In this document: in pieces, positions 7,177 to 15,921 of the stretch | Layout: each line of letters starts with the position of its first letter | How positions within the stretch are numbered: the first letter of the stretch is position 1 | NCBI GenBank assembly: GCA_902591645.1 | Contig: CACJBM010000030.1 | Location: forward strand, 1-23,765 | Origin: an uncultured Verrucomicrobiota bacterium | Lineage (GTDB): Bacteria; Verrucomicrobiota; Verrucomicrobiae; Verrucomicrobiales; DEV007 | Direction: 5' to 3' | DNA: 23,765 bases | Made by a program: the position numbers and the translations under genes | Notes under the pieces: model-generated | What the model was told of the DNA's origin: nothing | Database searches by the model: none | The model's input: only the letters and a program-made list of their open reading frames with translations

Positions 7177-8939
7177 TCTTGTACCTTTATTTTTTCCAAA
7201 GGCTTTAATTTTCCTGTAACCTGAAAATTAAAATCTCCATCCACTGTTTCTGACGAACCCGTAATTGAATCAAAACCATTGAAGATCTTATAAAGATTTT
7301 CATAGTCTTCTTTAGCTTGTTCTTTACTCCTCCCTCCTCTAACAAACTCCGCTTCGTATGCAGCCCTATTTGTTGAGAAAAAATGTACAAGCTCAGAAAA
7401 TTCAACGTTAAATAAAAGTCCCTTAGTAATCATTTTTATTTTCTCCTCAGCCAAGAGGTAATCAATCACCGCAACACAAAGGTCACGGGAAGAACTCAGA
7501 ACGTATAAATCCCGAACACGAGCCGATGCAGGAGTAAGTGGATTCACCTCCTGTGTATCCTTGATACGCGAAACCAAAACATTCACACCTCTATGAAGCT
7601 CGTTCTCAGCGATCCAATCAGCCTTCCCTCCCTTATTAGGACTTATTTCCGATAACATCGCTTCAGAAAGATTCTCCATTGCTACCTCTGCTCCCTCTGT
7701 CTTTTTGAGATCTAGTATAAAACAAAACCCCGGAAGCTTAATTCCATGCTCATCGACACCAGCGTCATTGGCCTGAGCTGATAAAAACACAACCGAATCA
7801 CCAAAAAATCCTTCATTTAGATCCTTCGATTCACCAAAAAGAAAATCACCAAGCTTTCCCTTAATTAACTCAGAACCGGGAATGATTGTAGACTTAAAAA
7901 CATCCTCTCGCTTTTTGTAGGATTCCGCAAATGGTTGGTAAATTGAAATGCCTCCTAAGTATCCTGAGACTTTCGGCGGCTCTAAAATTTGGTATTTATT
8001 TTTAACCGCTATAGAATTTTGAGAACTTTCTTTTGAATTAGATAGATTTCTATCCATAGAAACATTTAAAAGAAGTTCATTCGTACCATAATTCAAAGTA
8101 ATCCCTGCATAGGAACTACGCCCTATAGTCTCGATAGCATCTCCTAAAAATAGAGACAACATCGGATCATCTATCTGATCAGGAATACCAAACCTTCCAT
8201 CGATCTCAGAAATCTTCTCAGTATTAAGGTAAACAGTTGCCAAATGTTTATTACCCATGGCTCTCTTCATCCTAAGATACTTTGAATCCTTTGAAATTGG
8301 TAATGGGTCATCCAAATCAACAACTTTCGATCCCTGTAAAGCAACTGCATTCTTGAGTAACTTTTTATTTGTAGCTGCTAAAATCCATTCATCATGCAGA
8401 GCAAATAATGTGGCATCCTCTATTTTTCCTCGGGTCCGATAAGCAAATACACCCCTCTGAAAATCTTCCCTCCCTATGCGCTTTATTCCTAGACGCAGCA
8501 AAGGAGCAAAACGGATTCGGTTTTTAAGCCAGCTACTTGACTCTGATGGCCTAATTAATATCACCACTTCAGGATCATCAGAGTCATCATGAGGTGGATA
8601 CGCAGCAATAGCCATTCTCCCACTCAGAAACCTGTCATTTAATTTCCATATATCTGTACGTAGAACAAGTTCAAGGACTCGACACACAGATGCGGCCTCT
8701 TTAAAGAAATGGCTAGACTTAATATCTTCAAGATCACCACTAGATAGCAATGATTGAAGCACTTCAGATTGCTTCACCTCTTTAAGAAATTTTGAAAACC
8801 CTATCGTTTCAAAGAACAACAAAGCTTCATCAGGCATTGAGCCCGACAATGAATCTTCCTGCGATTGTTCGTCAGCGTGGAGTTGAACAATTGAAAGAGC
8901 TAAGAAAAAACAGAAATTAGCGATCAGTTTCGCCATCAT
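7173..8939 (-). CDS. Secreted protein of unknown function, possibly DUF3352-like
   Basis: A 588-residue protein with a signal peptide (about residues 1-22, MMAKLIANFCFFLALSIVQLHA). It has no further obvious membrane span, so it is probably periplasmic or surface exposed. The mature N-terminus (DEALLFFETIGFSKFLKEV) and later blocks such as MAIAAYPP, DEWILAATNKKLLKNAV, GYLGGISIYQPFAESY and LYVLSSSRDLCVAVIDYLL resemble the layout of large secreted DUF3352-type proteins of Planctomycetes and Verrucomicrobia. I am not certain of that link and see no catalytic motif. Its TAA stop overlaps the TAA of the converging DUF6600-type gene within TTAA at 7173-7176. The 224 bases upstream (8940-9163) separate it from the divergent NifU-like gene and hold no gene that I can support. 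Confidence 0.85.
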   Translation of the reverse strand: MMAKLIANFCFFLALSIVQLHADEQSQEDSLSGSMPDEALLFFETIGFSKFLKEVKQSEVLQSLLSSGDLEDIKSSHFFKEAASVCRVLELVLRTDIWKLNDRFLSGRMAIAAYPPHDDSDDPEVVILIRPSESSSWLKNRIRFAPLLRLGIKRIGREDFQRGVFAYRTRGKIEDATLFALHDEWILAATNKKLLKNAVALQGSKVVDLDDPLPISKDSKYLRMKRAMGNKHLATVYLNTEKISEIDGRFGIPDQIDDPMLSLFLGDAIETIGRSSYAGITLNYGTNELLLNVSMDRNLSNSKESSQNSIAVKNKYQILEPPKVSGYLGGISIYQPFAESYKKREDVFKSTIIPGSELIKGKLGDFLFGESKDLNEGFFGDSVVFLSAQANDAGVDEHGIKLPGFCFILDLKKTEGAEVAMENLSEAMLSEISPNKGGKADWIAENELHRGVNVLVSRIKDTQEVNPLTPASARVRDLYVLSSSRDLCVAVIDYLLAEEKIKMITKGLLFNVEFSELVHFFSTNRAAYEAEFVRGGRSKEQAKEDYENLYKIFNGFDSITGSSETVDGDFNFQVTGKLKPLEKIKVQD

Positions 8940-9163
8940 TAATTATTAAAGATAATTCCATAAAATAATCCAACATTATCGAAAATGTTTTCATCTATTC
9001 AATAATTCACTCGCGGAACGTTATATTTTCCAGAATATGGTGGCGCTAATTGATTCTAATAAATATACTTAAACAGTAAGTAAATCCCATATGCGAATTC
9101 TTGTAAGAAATTTCACCCATCGCTTCACTTGCATATTTTCTCACTAAGCATTTATTTAGAGAA

Positions 9164-9673
9164 GTGAACGAAGAGGAAGAGTTTCTAGAAAAAAAAATTC
9201 AAGAGTCCATAGAAAATCCACAAAATATGGGTGAGATGATTGATGCTGATGCGGTCGGGACTGTCGGCAGTTCGGAATGCGGTGACATGGTCAGGATGTT
9301 TTTGAAATTTGATGAAAGCGAAGGAAAGAAAATTATAAATAAGGCTACTTTCCAAAGCTTTGGATGCCAAACTGCAATCGCCGTTGCAAGCATGGCAACG
9401 GAAATGCTCAAAGGAAAAACGATTGATGAAGCAAAAAATCTTTCAGCAGATAAAATGACAGCTGAAATAGGATCACTTCCTCCAATGAAATTACATTGCG
9501 GAGAGATGGTAGAGGGCGCCCTAAGGTCGGCCCTAGAGGAAAATTCAAATGAAAACTTAGAAGCACCAAATAAAGACGAATCAACTCTTTCAAAAAGCCT
9601 CGTGCAAGCAGGCACAGTTGCTGGTAAGATTAAAATAATCCCAATAACAGATACAGAAGGTCAGAAATCATGA
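9164..9673 (+). CDS. NifU/IscU-like Fe-S cluster assembly scaffold
   Basis: A 169-residue cytosolic protein with the three scaffold cysteines of the NifU N-terminal/IscU family. They are Cys39 in ECGDM (with the conserved Asp41), Cys68 in FGCQTAIA and Cys112 in LHCGEM. The GTG start at 9164 is preferred because it supplies the family's N-terminal helix and NPQNMGEM before the DADAVG block; the next ATG would remove them. The scaffold binds a transient [2Fe-2S] cluster and hands it to targets. There is no C-terminal NFU domain. The roughly 40-residue tail after the scaffold is unlike the core and of unknown use. The stop overlaps the start of sufT (ATGA at 9670-9673), so the two are translationally coupled. 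No cysteine desulfurase or sufBCD is visible. Confidence 0.9.
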   Translation: MNEEEEFLEKKIQESIENPQNMGEMIDADAVGTVGSSECGDMVRMFLKFDESEGKKIINKATFQSFGCQTAIAVASMATEMLKGKTIDEAKNLSADKMTAEIGSLPPMKLHCGEMVEGALRSALEENSNENLEAPNKDESTLSKSLVQAGTVAGKIKIIPITDTEGQKS

Positions 9674-10245
9674 ACGAAACGAATCCAAATGGCGGTGAAT
9701 TAGAATTGTCACGCGAAGTAGAAGCAATTCAAATACCAAGTGGTGACACCTTCAAATTGCCGGCAGGAACTAAAGTCATACTTACCCAGTCACTCGGTGG
9801 AACCTACACAGTCGCAACCGATAAAGGTTTAGCTAGAATCTCAGAACAGTATTCTGACGCCTTAGGTTTGGAAGAACAGAAAACTGAGCAACCAGCAACT
9901 GAAAAAGTGAATTCAGATGCCAATGTCAGTGACGATGATTACAAAGAAGCTGTGTGGGAACAGCTCCGTACAGTATTTGATCCTGAGATTCCTGTTAACA
10001 TTGTCGACTTAGGACTCATATACGATTGTAATGTGATTGAAGAGGACGGCACAAAGCAAGCGAGTGTAAAAATGACACTCACTGCACCCGGATGCGGAAT
10101 GGGACCAACGATTGCCGCAGATGCAGAAAATAAAATTAAAAATATTAATGGTATAGATGGAGCAAAAGTCGAATTGGTATGGGATCCCCCATGGACTCAG
10201 AACATGATCTCTGAAGAAGGAAAGATGAAACTGGGCATGATTTAG
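9670..10245 (+). CDS. sufT: SufT, Fe-S cluster assembly protein (MIP18/DUF59 family)
   Basis: A 191-residue protein with the two-part SufT layout. The N-terminal segment is IPSGDTFKLPAGTKVILTQS followed by LGGTYTV. An acidic linker follows (about residues 75-95). Then comes a MIP18/PaaD-like domain with DPEIPVNIVDLGLIYD (from residue 104) and APGCGMGP with Cys142, and it ends in VELVWDPPWTQNMISEEGK. SufT acts in Fe-S cluster maturation. Its ATG overlaps the TGA of the NifU-like gene, and an AGAAGG stretch lies about 9 bases upstream, one of the few good ribosome-binding sites here. The pairing with a scaffold protein fits an assembly role. Confidence 0.92.
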   Translation: MNETNPNGGELELSREVEAIQIPSGDTFKLPAGTKVILTQSLGGTYTVATDKGLARISEQYSDALGLEEQKTEQPATEKVNSDANVSDDDYKEAVWEQLRTVFDPEIPVNIVDLGLIYDCNVIEEDGTKQASVKMTLTAPGCGMGPTIAADAENKIKNINGIDGAKVELVWDPPWTQNMISEEGKMKLGMI

Positions 10246-10362
10246 ACTAAGCTAAACTTTTAAGCTGTTTTTCTTAATAAAAATGGCTTGCGAGTATCCA
10301 GAAACCCTATAAATTCCCTGCCCGTTCAAATGATCGGATTCATTTAATCAATTTTATACGCC

Positions 10363-10518
10363 ATGTCTCAACACCGCAGTCTTAAAGGTTCCTCTACCGT
10401 TGGTGCAAAACGAAACGTATTGAAGCGCTTTGAGCGTGTTAAACTTCTTAAAGCCAGTGGAAAATGGAAAGATTCCAATAGCCCAATTGGACTTCCAAAA
10501 ACCAAGCCATTAGAATAA
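10363..10518 (+). CDS. Small basic protein of the Verrucomicrobia/Chlamydiae family
   Basis: A 51-residue, strongly basic protein that begins MSQHRSLKGSSTVGAKRNVL, continues with KRFERVKLLKASGKWKD and ends GLPKTKPLE. I recognise this as the small basic protein family confined to Chlamydiae and Verrucomicrobia. Its function is not established; its size and charge suggest ribosome or RNA binding. The stop at 10516-10518 is 36 bases before the TTG proposed as the start of the pseudouridine synthase, so the two may be cotranscribed. The 117 bases upstream hold no other gene and no promoter that I could defend. It is a good phylum marker for the window. Confidence 0.85.
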   Translation: MSQHRSLKGSSTVGAKRNVLKRFERVKLLKASGKWKDSNSPIGLPKTKPLE

Positions 10519-10554
10519 TCCTTCTTACCGGCAATATTCACCGGTCCACATTCT

Positions 10555-11289
10555 TTGTCATCCTCAGGCGCTCAAAAGCTCCGAATTAACCGCTTCCTCG
10601 CAGATTGTGGATTAGGTTCAAGACGCTCGTGCGAAGTCATTGTGACTGAGGGCAGAGTTGTCATTAATGGTGATGTTTGCACTTCTCTTTCGACTAGGGT
10701 TGGGCCCGAGGATCAAGTCGAAGTAGATGGTCAAATACTCAAACCTCAATACGAGCCTATAAACATACTTTTATACAAGCCCAGAGGTTATATATGCTCA
10801 AGAGATGACCCAGAAGGAAGATCTACCATCTTTGAACTACTTCCCAAACACTTACAGACCCAACGCAATATTCATTATGCAGGTCGTCTTGACCTTGATA
10901 GCGAAGGCCTAATTGTGTTAACAAATTCAGGTGACATTTCTCAAAAACTATCTCATCCAAAAACAAAAATTGAAAAAGAGTACCTCGTTTCAGTTTCCGC
11001 CCCATTTCAAGAAATTCACAAAGAACAAATGCTAAGAGGCATCGAAATAGATTCAGGGTTCGCTCGAGCAACATCAGTCGAAAAAGTATCAAAAAGAAAC
11101 ATCGCAGTCACCTTAGAGCAAGGCCTTAAACGCCAAATACGCTATATGCTCATGGCTTTAAATTATCGAGTGACGCGACTGATACGGGTCAGGATCGGCA
11201 ACCTGATTGATACCTCGCTCGAACCAGGGTCTTGGCGATTTATCGGCAAAAAAGATCTTAATAAATTATTCAATGCAACAAAGGATTGA
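10555..11289 (+). CDS. S4-domain pseudouridine synthase (RsuA/RluB/RluE/RluF family)
   Basis: A 244-residue protein. An S4 RNA-binding domain (about residues 8-60: LRINRFLADCGLGSRRSCE, then GRVVINGD) is followed by the RsuA-type catalytic domain. This contains NILLYKPRGYICSRDD, the motif GRLDLDSEGLIVLTNSGD with catalytic Asp113, and the C-terminal EQGLKRQIRYML and VTRLIRVRIGNL blocks. It converts specific uridines of rRNA to pseudouridine; whether 16S or 23S is not decidable here. The start is uncertain. TTG at 10555 is the only usual start codon between the preceding stop and the S4 domain, and it has no Shine-Dalgarno. It ends in TGA. The next gene, acs, starts 54 bases on. Confidence 0.9.
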   Translation: MSSSGAQKLRINRFLADCGLGSRRSCEVIVTEGRVVINGDVCTSLSTRVGPEDQVEVDGQILKPQYEPINILLYKPRGYICSRDDPEGRSTIFELLPKHLQTQRNIHYAGRLDLDSEGLIVLTNSGDISQKLSHPKTKIEKEYLVSVSAPFQEIHKEQMLRGIEIDSGFARATSVEKVSKRNIAVTLEQGLKRQIRYMLMALNYRVTRLIRVRIGNLIDTSLEPGSWRFIGKKDLNKLFNATKD

Positions 11290-11343
11290 GAACAATCCAT
11301 TCGATCGCTAATTTATATAAAAAATAATGCTGGTTAAAAAATC

Positions 11344-13287
11344 ATGACCAAAAAAATAGAATCCCACCTCACTGAAGATCGGGTTATCAAACCCACAAAA
11401 GAATTTTCAAAACGTGCTCGCATCAGTAGCCTTGCTCAATACAAGAGGATATATAAAGAATCAATTCAGTCTCCCTCTAAGTTCTGGTCAAAAGAAGCTA
11501 AGGAGCTGCATTGGCAGAAAAAATGGTCCAAGGTCCTTCAATGGACCCCACCATTCGCAAAATGGTTTGTAGGTGGAAAAATAAATGCCTCGGAGAATTG
11601 TTTAGACAGACACCTGACTGGTCCACGTAAAAACAAAGCCGCTATTATTTGGGAAGGTGAACCGGGAGAAACTCGAACTATTACATACGCGCAACTTCAT
11701 CGTGAAGTCTGCAAGTTCGCCAACGTCCTCAAGGGCCAAGGCATCAAAAAGCGTGACCGCGTAATTATTTATATGCCAATGGTTCCAGAAGCCGCAGTTG
11801 CAATGCTCGCCTGCGCGCGAATAGGAGCAGTTCATTCTGTCGTTTTCGGCGGCTTCTCAGCAACTAGCATCTTAGATCGTGTAGAGGATTCTGGAGCAAG
11901 TGCAATTATAACAGCAGATGGAGGCTGGAGACGAGGCAAGGTGGTACCCCTCAAAGCAAATGTGGATGAAGCTCTAAAAAAATCAAAACTCGTCAAGAAA
12001 GTCATTGTTCTAGAACGGTGTAAAAATGAAGTGAAAATGAAGCGAGGCCGCGATGTTTGGTGGCACAAGGCTATGGAAACTGCATCAACTGATTGCCCAC
12101 CGGCCCAGCTCGATAGCGAACATCCACTTTATATTCTTTATACGAGCGGATCCACCGGAAAGCCTAAAGGCATTCTACATACTACCGGTGGATACTTAAC
12201 AGGCACCTACTCTACGACCAAATACATTTTTGATATACGCGACGATGATATTTACTGGTGCACTGCTGACGTGGGATGGGTTACCGGACACAGTTATATC
12301 GTTTATGGACCATTACTGAACGGGGCGACCTGCTTAATGTATGAAGGCGCACCAAACTTTCCTGACTTTAGTAGGTTCTGGGATATTATCGAAAGACATG
12401 GAGTCACAATCTTTTATACTGCTCCCACTGCAATCAGAGCCTTCATCAAAGCAGGCGATCATTTACCTGAAGCTCATGACCTGAGCTCTTTACGATTACT
12501 AGGATCAGTCGGTGAGCCTATCAACCCAGAAGCATGGATGTGGTACCATGAAAAGATTGGTGGAGGGAAGTGCCCAATAGTAGACACTTGGTGGCAAACT
12601 GAAACCGGAGCAATCATGATTAGCCCTTTGCCCGGAGCAACACCGACCAAACCTGGAACAGCAACCCTCCCTTTCTTCGGCATTGACGCTGCGATATTGG
12701 ATGAAACAGGCAAGGAATGCAAAGCAAACGAAGGCGGGAGATTAGTTATTAGAAAGCCTTGGCCTTCAATGCTAAGGACTATTTACGGAGACAAACGTAG
12801 GTACAAAAAAACCTATTGGAATGATTATGATGGAATATACACTGCTGGTGATGGCGCTCGCAGAGACAATGATGGCAATTTCTGGATCGTGGGCAGACTC
12901 GATGATGTCCTTAACGTATCAGGTCACCGACTAGGAACTGCAGAAGTAGAAAGCGCACTAGTCTCACACCCATCAATAGCTGAAGCTGCCGTAGTAGGAA
13001 GGCCAGACGAGATAAAAGGTCAAGGAGTCGTTGCTTTCGTGACTGTCAAAGAAGGCATTAAGCATGGCACGAAATTAGCAAAAATGCTTCGCTCTCATGT
13101 CAGTAAGGAGATAGGTCCAATTGCAAAACCGGATGATATCCGGTTCACTAGTGCTCTACCTAAAACTCGCAGTGGAAAAATAATGCGCAGATTACTTAAA
13201 GAAATTTGTGCTGGGGGCAAAATAAGCGGAGACACTACAACTCTAGAAGATTTCCAAGTCATTACCAGCCTCCAAAAAAATAGTTGA
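11344..13287 (+). CDS. acs: Acetyl-CoA synthetase (AMP-forming)
   Basis: A 647-residue cytosolic enzyme of the usual Acs length. It activates acetate with ATP and CoA to acetyl-CoA, AMP and pyrophosphate. Visible motifs are the P-loop-like [11 protein letters not shown] from residue 266; the acetate pocket and adenylate region with [33 protein letters not shown] and [15 protein letters not shown]; the hinge segment [20 protein letters not shown]; and the C-terminal [11 protein letters not shown] with Lys612. The last is the position of the regulatory acetyl-lysine known in other Acs proteins. It stands apart from the neighbouring genes, with no partner such as ackA or an acetyltransferase in view. 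The stop is TGA. Confidence 0.97.
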   Translation: MTKKIESHLTEDRVIKPTKEFSKRARISSLAQYKRIYKESIQSPSKFWSKEAKELHWQKKWSKVLQWTPPFAKWFVGGKINASENCLDRHLTGPRKNKAAIIWEGEPGETRTITYAQLHREVCKFANVLKGQGIKKRDRVIIYMPMVPEAAVAMLACARIGAVHSVVFGGFSATSILDRVEDSGASAIITADGGWRRGKVVPLKANVDEALKKSKLVKKVIVLERCKNEVKMKRGRDVWWHKAMETASTDCPPAQLDSEHPLYILYTSGSTGKPKGILHTTGGYLTGTYSTTKYIFDIRDDDIYWCTADVGWVTGHSYIVYGPLLNGATCLMYEGAPNFPDFSRFWDIIERHGVTIFYTAPTAIRAFIKAGDHLPEAHDLSSLRLLGSVGEPINPEAWMWYHEKIGGGKCPIVDTWWQTETGAIMISPLPGATPTKPGTATLPFFGIDAAILDETGKECKANEGGRLVIRKPWPSMLRTIYGDKRRYKKTYWNDYDGIYTAGDGARRDNDGNFWIVGRLDDVLNVSGHRLGTAEVESALVSHPSIAEAAVVGRPDEIKGQGVVAFVTVKEGIKHGTKLAKMLRSHVSKEIGPIAKPDDIRFTSALPKTRSGKIMRRLLKEICAGGKISGDTTTLEDFQVITSLQKNS

Positions 13288-13311
13288 TATTTTTTATCTG
13301 ACGAATGCCGC

Positions 13312-13340
13312 AATTCAAAAATCCATTGCTGTAAATAATG
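13312..13340 (+). repeat. 29-bp near-copy of an internal coding segment
   Basis: The first 17 bases (AATTCAAAAATCCATTG) recur exactly at 13702-13718 inside the following coiled-coil gene. Over 29 bases (13312-13340 versus 13702-13730) 25 match, ending in AATAATG in both. The copy in the leader region is 30 bases before the start codon of that gene. Confidence 0.6.
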
Positions 13341-13369
13341 CTTAAACGCTAATTACAAAAAGGCAACGC

Positions 13370-14224
13370 ATGACTTCTATCGGATTCATTGTAAGGAGAT
13401 TACTTAAATCGATTGGAGTTTGTGATAAACAAAATCATAACATAACCGCTTCTCGATTAATTTATCTACTAAGCGAGAAAGAGGAGACCCTCGGTTGTAA
13501 TTCATGGGAAGATACTCGTGAAATAGTACAACTCTCCGGAAACTATTGGGAGTTAAAAGAATTATTCCATGAACAAGAAAACCTTGAAATGGAAGCCAAA
13601 AGAATTCGAGACCAAAATGATCATTTAACTCATGAAGCCGACAATCTGACAGCCGAGTCAGAAGCCTCAATGATTTCTGTTAACAATCAAAAAAATAATC
13701 TAATTCAAAAATCCATTGAGATTAATAATGAAATAAAGTCTCTGGAAGAAAATTGCGAAACACTTAAAAAGCAATTCATAGCGTTAAGTGTTAATCTAGA
13801 AAAAACGGGCACCGCAGAGAAAACCTTAGAGTCTCAAAACACTATTGAGCACTTAAAAGAGGAATACACTCAAGGAAGAAAGAAAATAGGAACGCTAAGA
13901 CTACGAGTTAAAGAAAACGATCTAAAGACAGAAAGAACTGAGCTAAAGCTTACAAACCTCAAAATTGGAAGTAGAGATCAAATCTCAGAAGCCATGAATA
14001 AAGTTACTAAATCAGCAAAATTGGTAGCAACCTATTCTGCAAAAATTGGATCCATAGAAGCTGCAAAACAAGAAATTTACATGACGATTGGTTCTTTCTT
14101 ATCAGCCAATGAAAATAACAATAATTCTCAAATTATAGGAGTTTTAACTAAAAACAAACTCATCGTAGACAAAATAAAAGGACTAAAAAAATCAATTCTG
14201 TACCACAAGTCTCTTGGAAAATGA
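13370..14224 (+). CDS. Coiled-coil protein of unknown function
   Basis: A 284-residue protein that I do not recognise. Residues 1-60 look globular (MTSIGFIVRRLLKSIGVC, then a short helical part with LSEKEE and WEDTREIV). From about residue 65 to 200 the sequence is rich in Glu, Lys, Asn and Leu with heptad-like spacing (for example EQENLEMEAKRIRDQNDHL and NNEIKSLEENCETLKKQ), as in a long alpha-helical coiled coil. There is no signal peptide or membrane span, so it is probably cytosolic. AAGG lies 7 bases before the ATG. The overall look recalls structural or SMC-like helical proteins, but no ATPase motif is present. The stop is TGA, followed by a T-rich stretch. Confidence 0.75.
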   Translation: MTSIGFIVRRLLKSIGVCDKQNHNITASRLIYLLSEKEETLGCNSWEDTREIVQLSGNYWELKELFHEQENLEMEAKRIRDQNDHLTHEADNLTAESEASMISVNNQKNNLIQKSIEINNEIKSLEENCETLKKQFIALSVNLEKTGTAEKTLESQNTIEHLKEEYTQGRKKIGTLRLRVKENDLKTERTELKLTNLKIGSRDQISEAMNKVTKSAKLVATYSAKIGSIEAAKQEIYMTIGSFLSANENNNNSQIIGVLTKNKLIVDKIKGLKKSILYHKSLGK

Positions 14225-14334
14225 TTTTTTTTATATCTAATTCCTCATATCATTGTTGAGAAATAATCGGGAACAAGTCATTATTAATATAATATCGATA
14301 AGAAAAAATTGCTCAAATAATCAAATATCTAATT

Positions 14335-15258
14335 ATGAATATACGAACACTCACAGCCTTAATTCCTGTCAGCATACTGGCCGCAGCAATGGCGGTATCA
14401 AATGCTCAGAAAAATAAAAAGCAATCTCACGCCGAAAAAATTACGGCGAACCTACCAAAATCGGCTCCGGCTAAAGCCGCCAAATCCCGCAAGGTTCTAG
14501 TCTTCTCAAAAACAGCCGGATTCAGACATGGTTCGATCCCGACCGGAGTCGAAGCAATGAAACAATTGGGTAAATCAACAGGCGCATTTGAAGTGACTGC
14601 AACTGAAGATGATTCCTTCTTTGAGCCTGAAAAATTAAAAGAATTTGATGCGGTAATCTTCCTTAACACAACTGGAGAAGTTTTTAAATCCAAAGAAGAG
14701 GGCCGAGAGGACAGGCTTAAAAAAAGCTTAGTCGATTTTGTGAAATCAGGGAAAGGACTAATCGGTACACATTCAGCTACCGACACATATAAGAATTGGA
14801 AAGACTTCAATGACATGATGGGTGGAGCATTCGCTGGGCACCCTTGGCACACTAAAATAAGAGTTAAAAATCTTGAGCCAAATCACCCACTTAATGCTGC
14901 CTTTTCTGGCAAAGATTTTGAGATCGCTGACGAAATTTATCAATTCCGTAAAGACACTGCTTCCGCTGATGAGCGGCGCATGCTACTTAGCCTTTCTGGT
15001 GAAATCGTGGATAAGGGAAGAGGAAATAGTGGCAAGGAAGGATTGTATCCAATTGCTTGGCTCGATAAATATGGTGAAGGTAGAATATTCTATTGTTCAC
15101 TTGGACACAGAGATGAAATCTACTGGAACCCTGAAATTCTCAAACACTATCTTGCAGGAATACAATATGCCATAGGAGACCTTGATGCTGATGCTGCACC
15201 AAAAAAAGTTGCAGGAAATGGCTTCTTAAAAGGAACACAAAATCTAGTATCTAAATAA
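14335..15258 (+). CDS. ThuA-domain protein (trehalose-utilisation-like), secreted
   Basis: A 307-residue protein. A signal peptide (MNIRTLTALIPVSILAAAMA, ending near NAQ) is followed by a Lys/Ala-rich linker. The ThuA-like, class I glutamine amidotransferase-type fold then runs from about residue 52 to 287. Typical blocks are KVLVFSKTAGFRHGSI, FDAVIFLNTTGEVF, GKGLIGTHSATDTYKNW, GGAFAGHPWH, NHPLNAAFSGKDFEIADEIY and the ending GEGRIFYCSLGHRDEIYW. ThuA-domain proteins are numerous in Verrucomicrobia and Planctomycetes and are linked to sugar use, but the exact reaction is not established. The gene stands alone and is closed by a strong terminator 26 bases downstream. Confidence 0.92.
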   Translation: MNIRTLTALIPVSILAAAMAVSNAQKNKKQSHAEKITANLPKSAPAKAAKSRKVLVFSKTAGFRHGSIPTGVEAMKQLGKSTGAFEVTATEDDSFFEPEKLKEFDAVIFLNTTGEVFKSKEEGREDRLKKSLVDFVKSGKGLIGTHSATDTYKNWKDFNDMMGGAFAGHPWHTKIRVKNLEPNHPLNAAFSGKDFEIADEIYQFRKDTASADERRMLLSLSGEIVDKGRGNSGKEGLYPIAWLDKYGEGRIFYCSLGHRDEIYWNPEILKHYLAGIQYAIGDLDADAAPKKVAGNGFLKGTQNLVSK

Positions 15259-15283
15259 TAAAAGCACAATCCATTACAACTTG

Positions 15284-15325
15284 AAGGGCCGGTCTCCTTG
15301 AAAAAAGGAACCGGCCCTTTGCTTT
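15284..15325 (+). terminator. Rho-independent terminator after the ThuA gene
   Basis: A 10-bp perfect stem (AAGGGCCGGT at 15284-15293 with ACCGGCCCTT at 15310-15319) continues past a single bulged C into a 5-bp stem (TCCTT with AAGGA) and a GAAAA loop. TTTGCTTT follows directly. The A-run on the opposite side is short, so it mainly acts on plus-strand transcription. Confidence 0.92.
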
Positions 15326-15408
15326 AAAATTATAACAAAATCTTCAATAAGGTGCTCGACATTTGATCCAAGAACCTAGTTAACTCTTATAATCAAAAAT
15401 ATAAAACA

Positions 15409-15864
15409 ATGAGCATAATAAACACTGTCTTAACCGCTGCCTTTATTCTTATCACCTCCAGCATTATGTCTGCCGAGGAATCCAAAAAAACCTCACCAAA
15501 AGCTGAGCCTAAAATGACTTCGCCTAAAGGTGCTAAAGCATATATTATATTCCCTAAGGACGGCAAAACTGTAAAAACAAAATTCCTAGTCAGGTTCGGC
15601 CTAAAGAAAATGGGAATTGCTCCAGCAGGAATAAAGTTCCCCAACACTGGTCATCATCATTTGATAATCGATGGCGCGAAATTTGACATGAACCTTCCAC
15701 TCCCCATGTCAGACACACTCAAACATTTCGGAGCAGGTCAGACAGAAACATTCCTTGAGCTTAAACCAGGAAAACACACTTTGAAGCTGGTCTTTGCTGA
15801 TCACCTACATAGAGTTCATGAGCCTCCAGTAATTTCAGAAGAAATAACAATTACCGTTAAATAA
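15409..15864 (+). CDS. DUF4399 family exported protein
   Basis: A 151-residue protein with a signal peptide (MSIINTVLTAAFILITSSIM, cleavage near SA-EE) and a Lys/Pro/Ser linker. A compact beta-rich domain follows with KAYIIFPKDGKTV, FLVRFGLKKMGIAPAG, NTGHHHLIIDG, HFGAGQTETFLELKPGKHTL and LVFADHLHRVHEPP, the DUF4399 pattern. The HHH and HLHRVH clusters could bind metal, but this is not shown. The function is unknown; relatives are periplasmic or outer-membrane associated and often found in marine bacteria. It follows the terminator of the ThuA gene, so it has its own promoter, and a second hairpin lies after its stop codon. No Shine-Dalgarno is visible. Confidence 0.88.
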   Translation: MSIINTVLTAAFILITSSIMSAEESKKTSPKAEPKMTSPKGAKAYIIFPKDGKTVKTKFLVRFGLKKMGIAPAGIKFPNTGHHHLIIDGAKFDMNLPLPMSDTLKHFGAGQTETFLELKPGKHTLKLVFADHLHRVHEPPVISEEITITVK

Positions 15865-15886
15865 TAACTCTTCGAATTCATTGAAT

Positions 15887-15914
15887 ACAAGTTCGCTGCC
15901 GCGAACCTCTTTGT
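15887..15914 (+). terminator. Possible terminator or attenuator hairpin between the DUF4399 and NA37 genes
   Basis: Perfect 6-bp stem GTTCGC (15891-15896) with GCGAAC (15901-15906) around loop TGCC, extended by ACAA/TTGT across a small internal loop. The bases after it are pyrimidine-rich but not a true T-run. It ends 8 bases before the NA37 ATG at 15922, so it could also affect translation. Confidence 0.4.
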
Positions 15915-15921
15915 ACTTTTC

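Noticed and set aside
8940..9163. Promoters, operator (AACATT/AATGTT) or small gene in the divergent gap
   Set aside because: The inverted repeat is only 6 bases, no -35/-10 pair was convincing, and the only short frame (18 codons) has no support.
10250..10276. Weak hairpin plus T-run after sufT
   Set aside because: The stem is broken and too short; chance pairing in AT-rich DNA is as likely.
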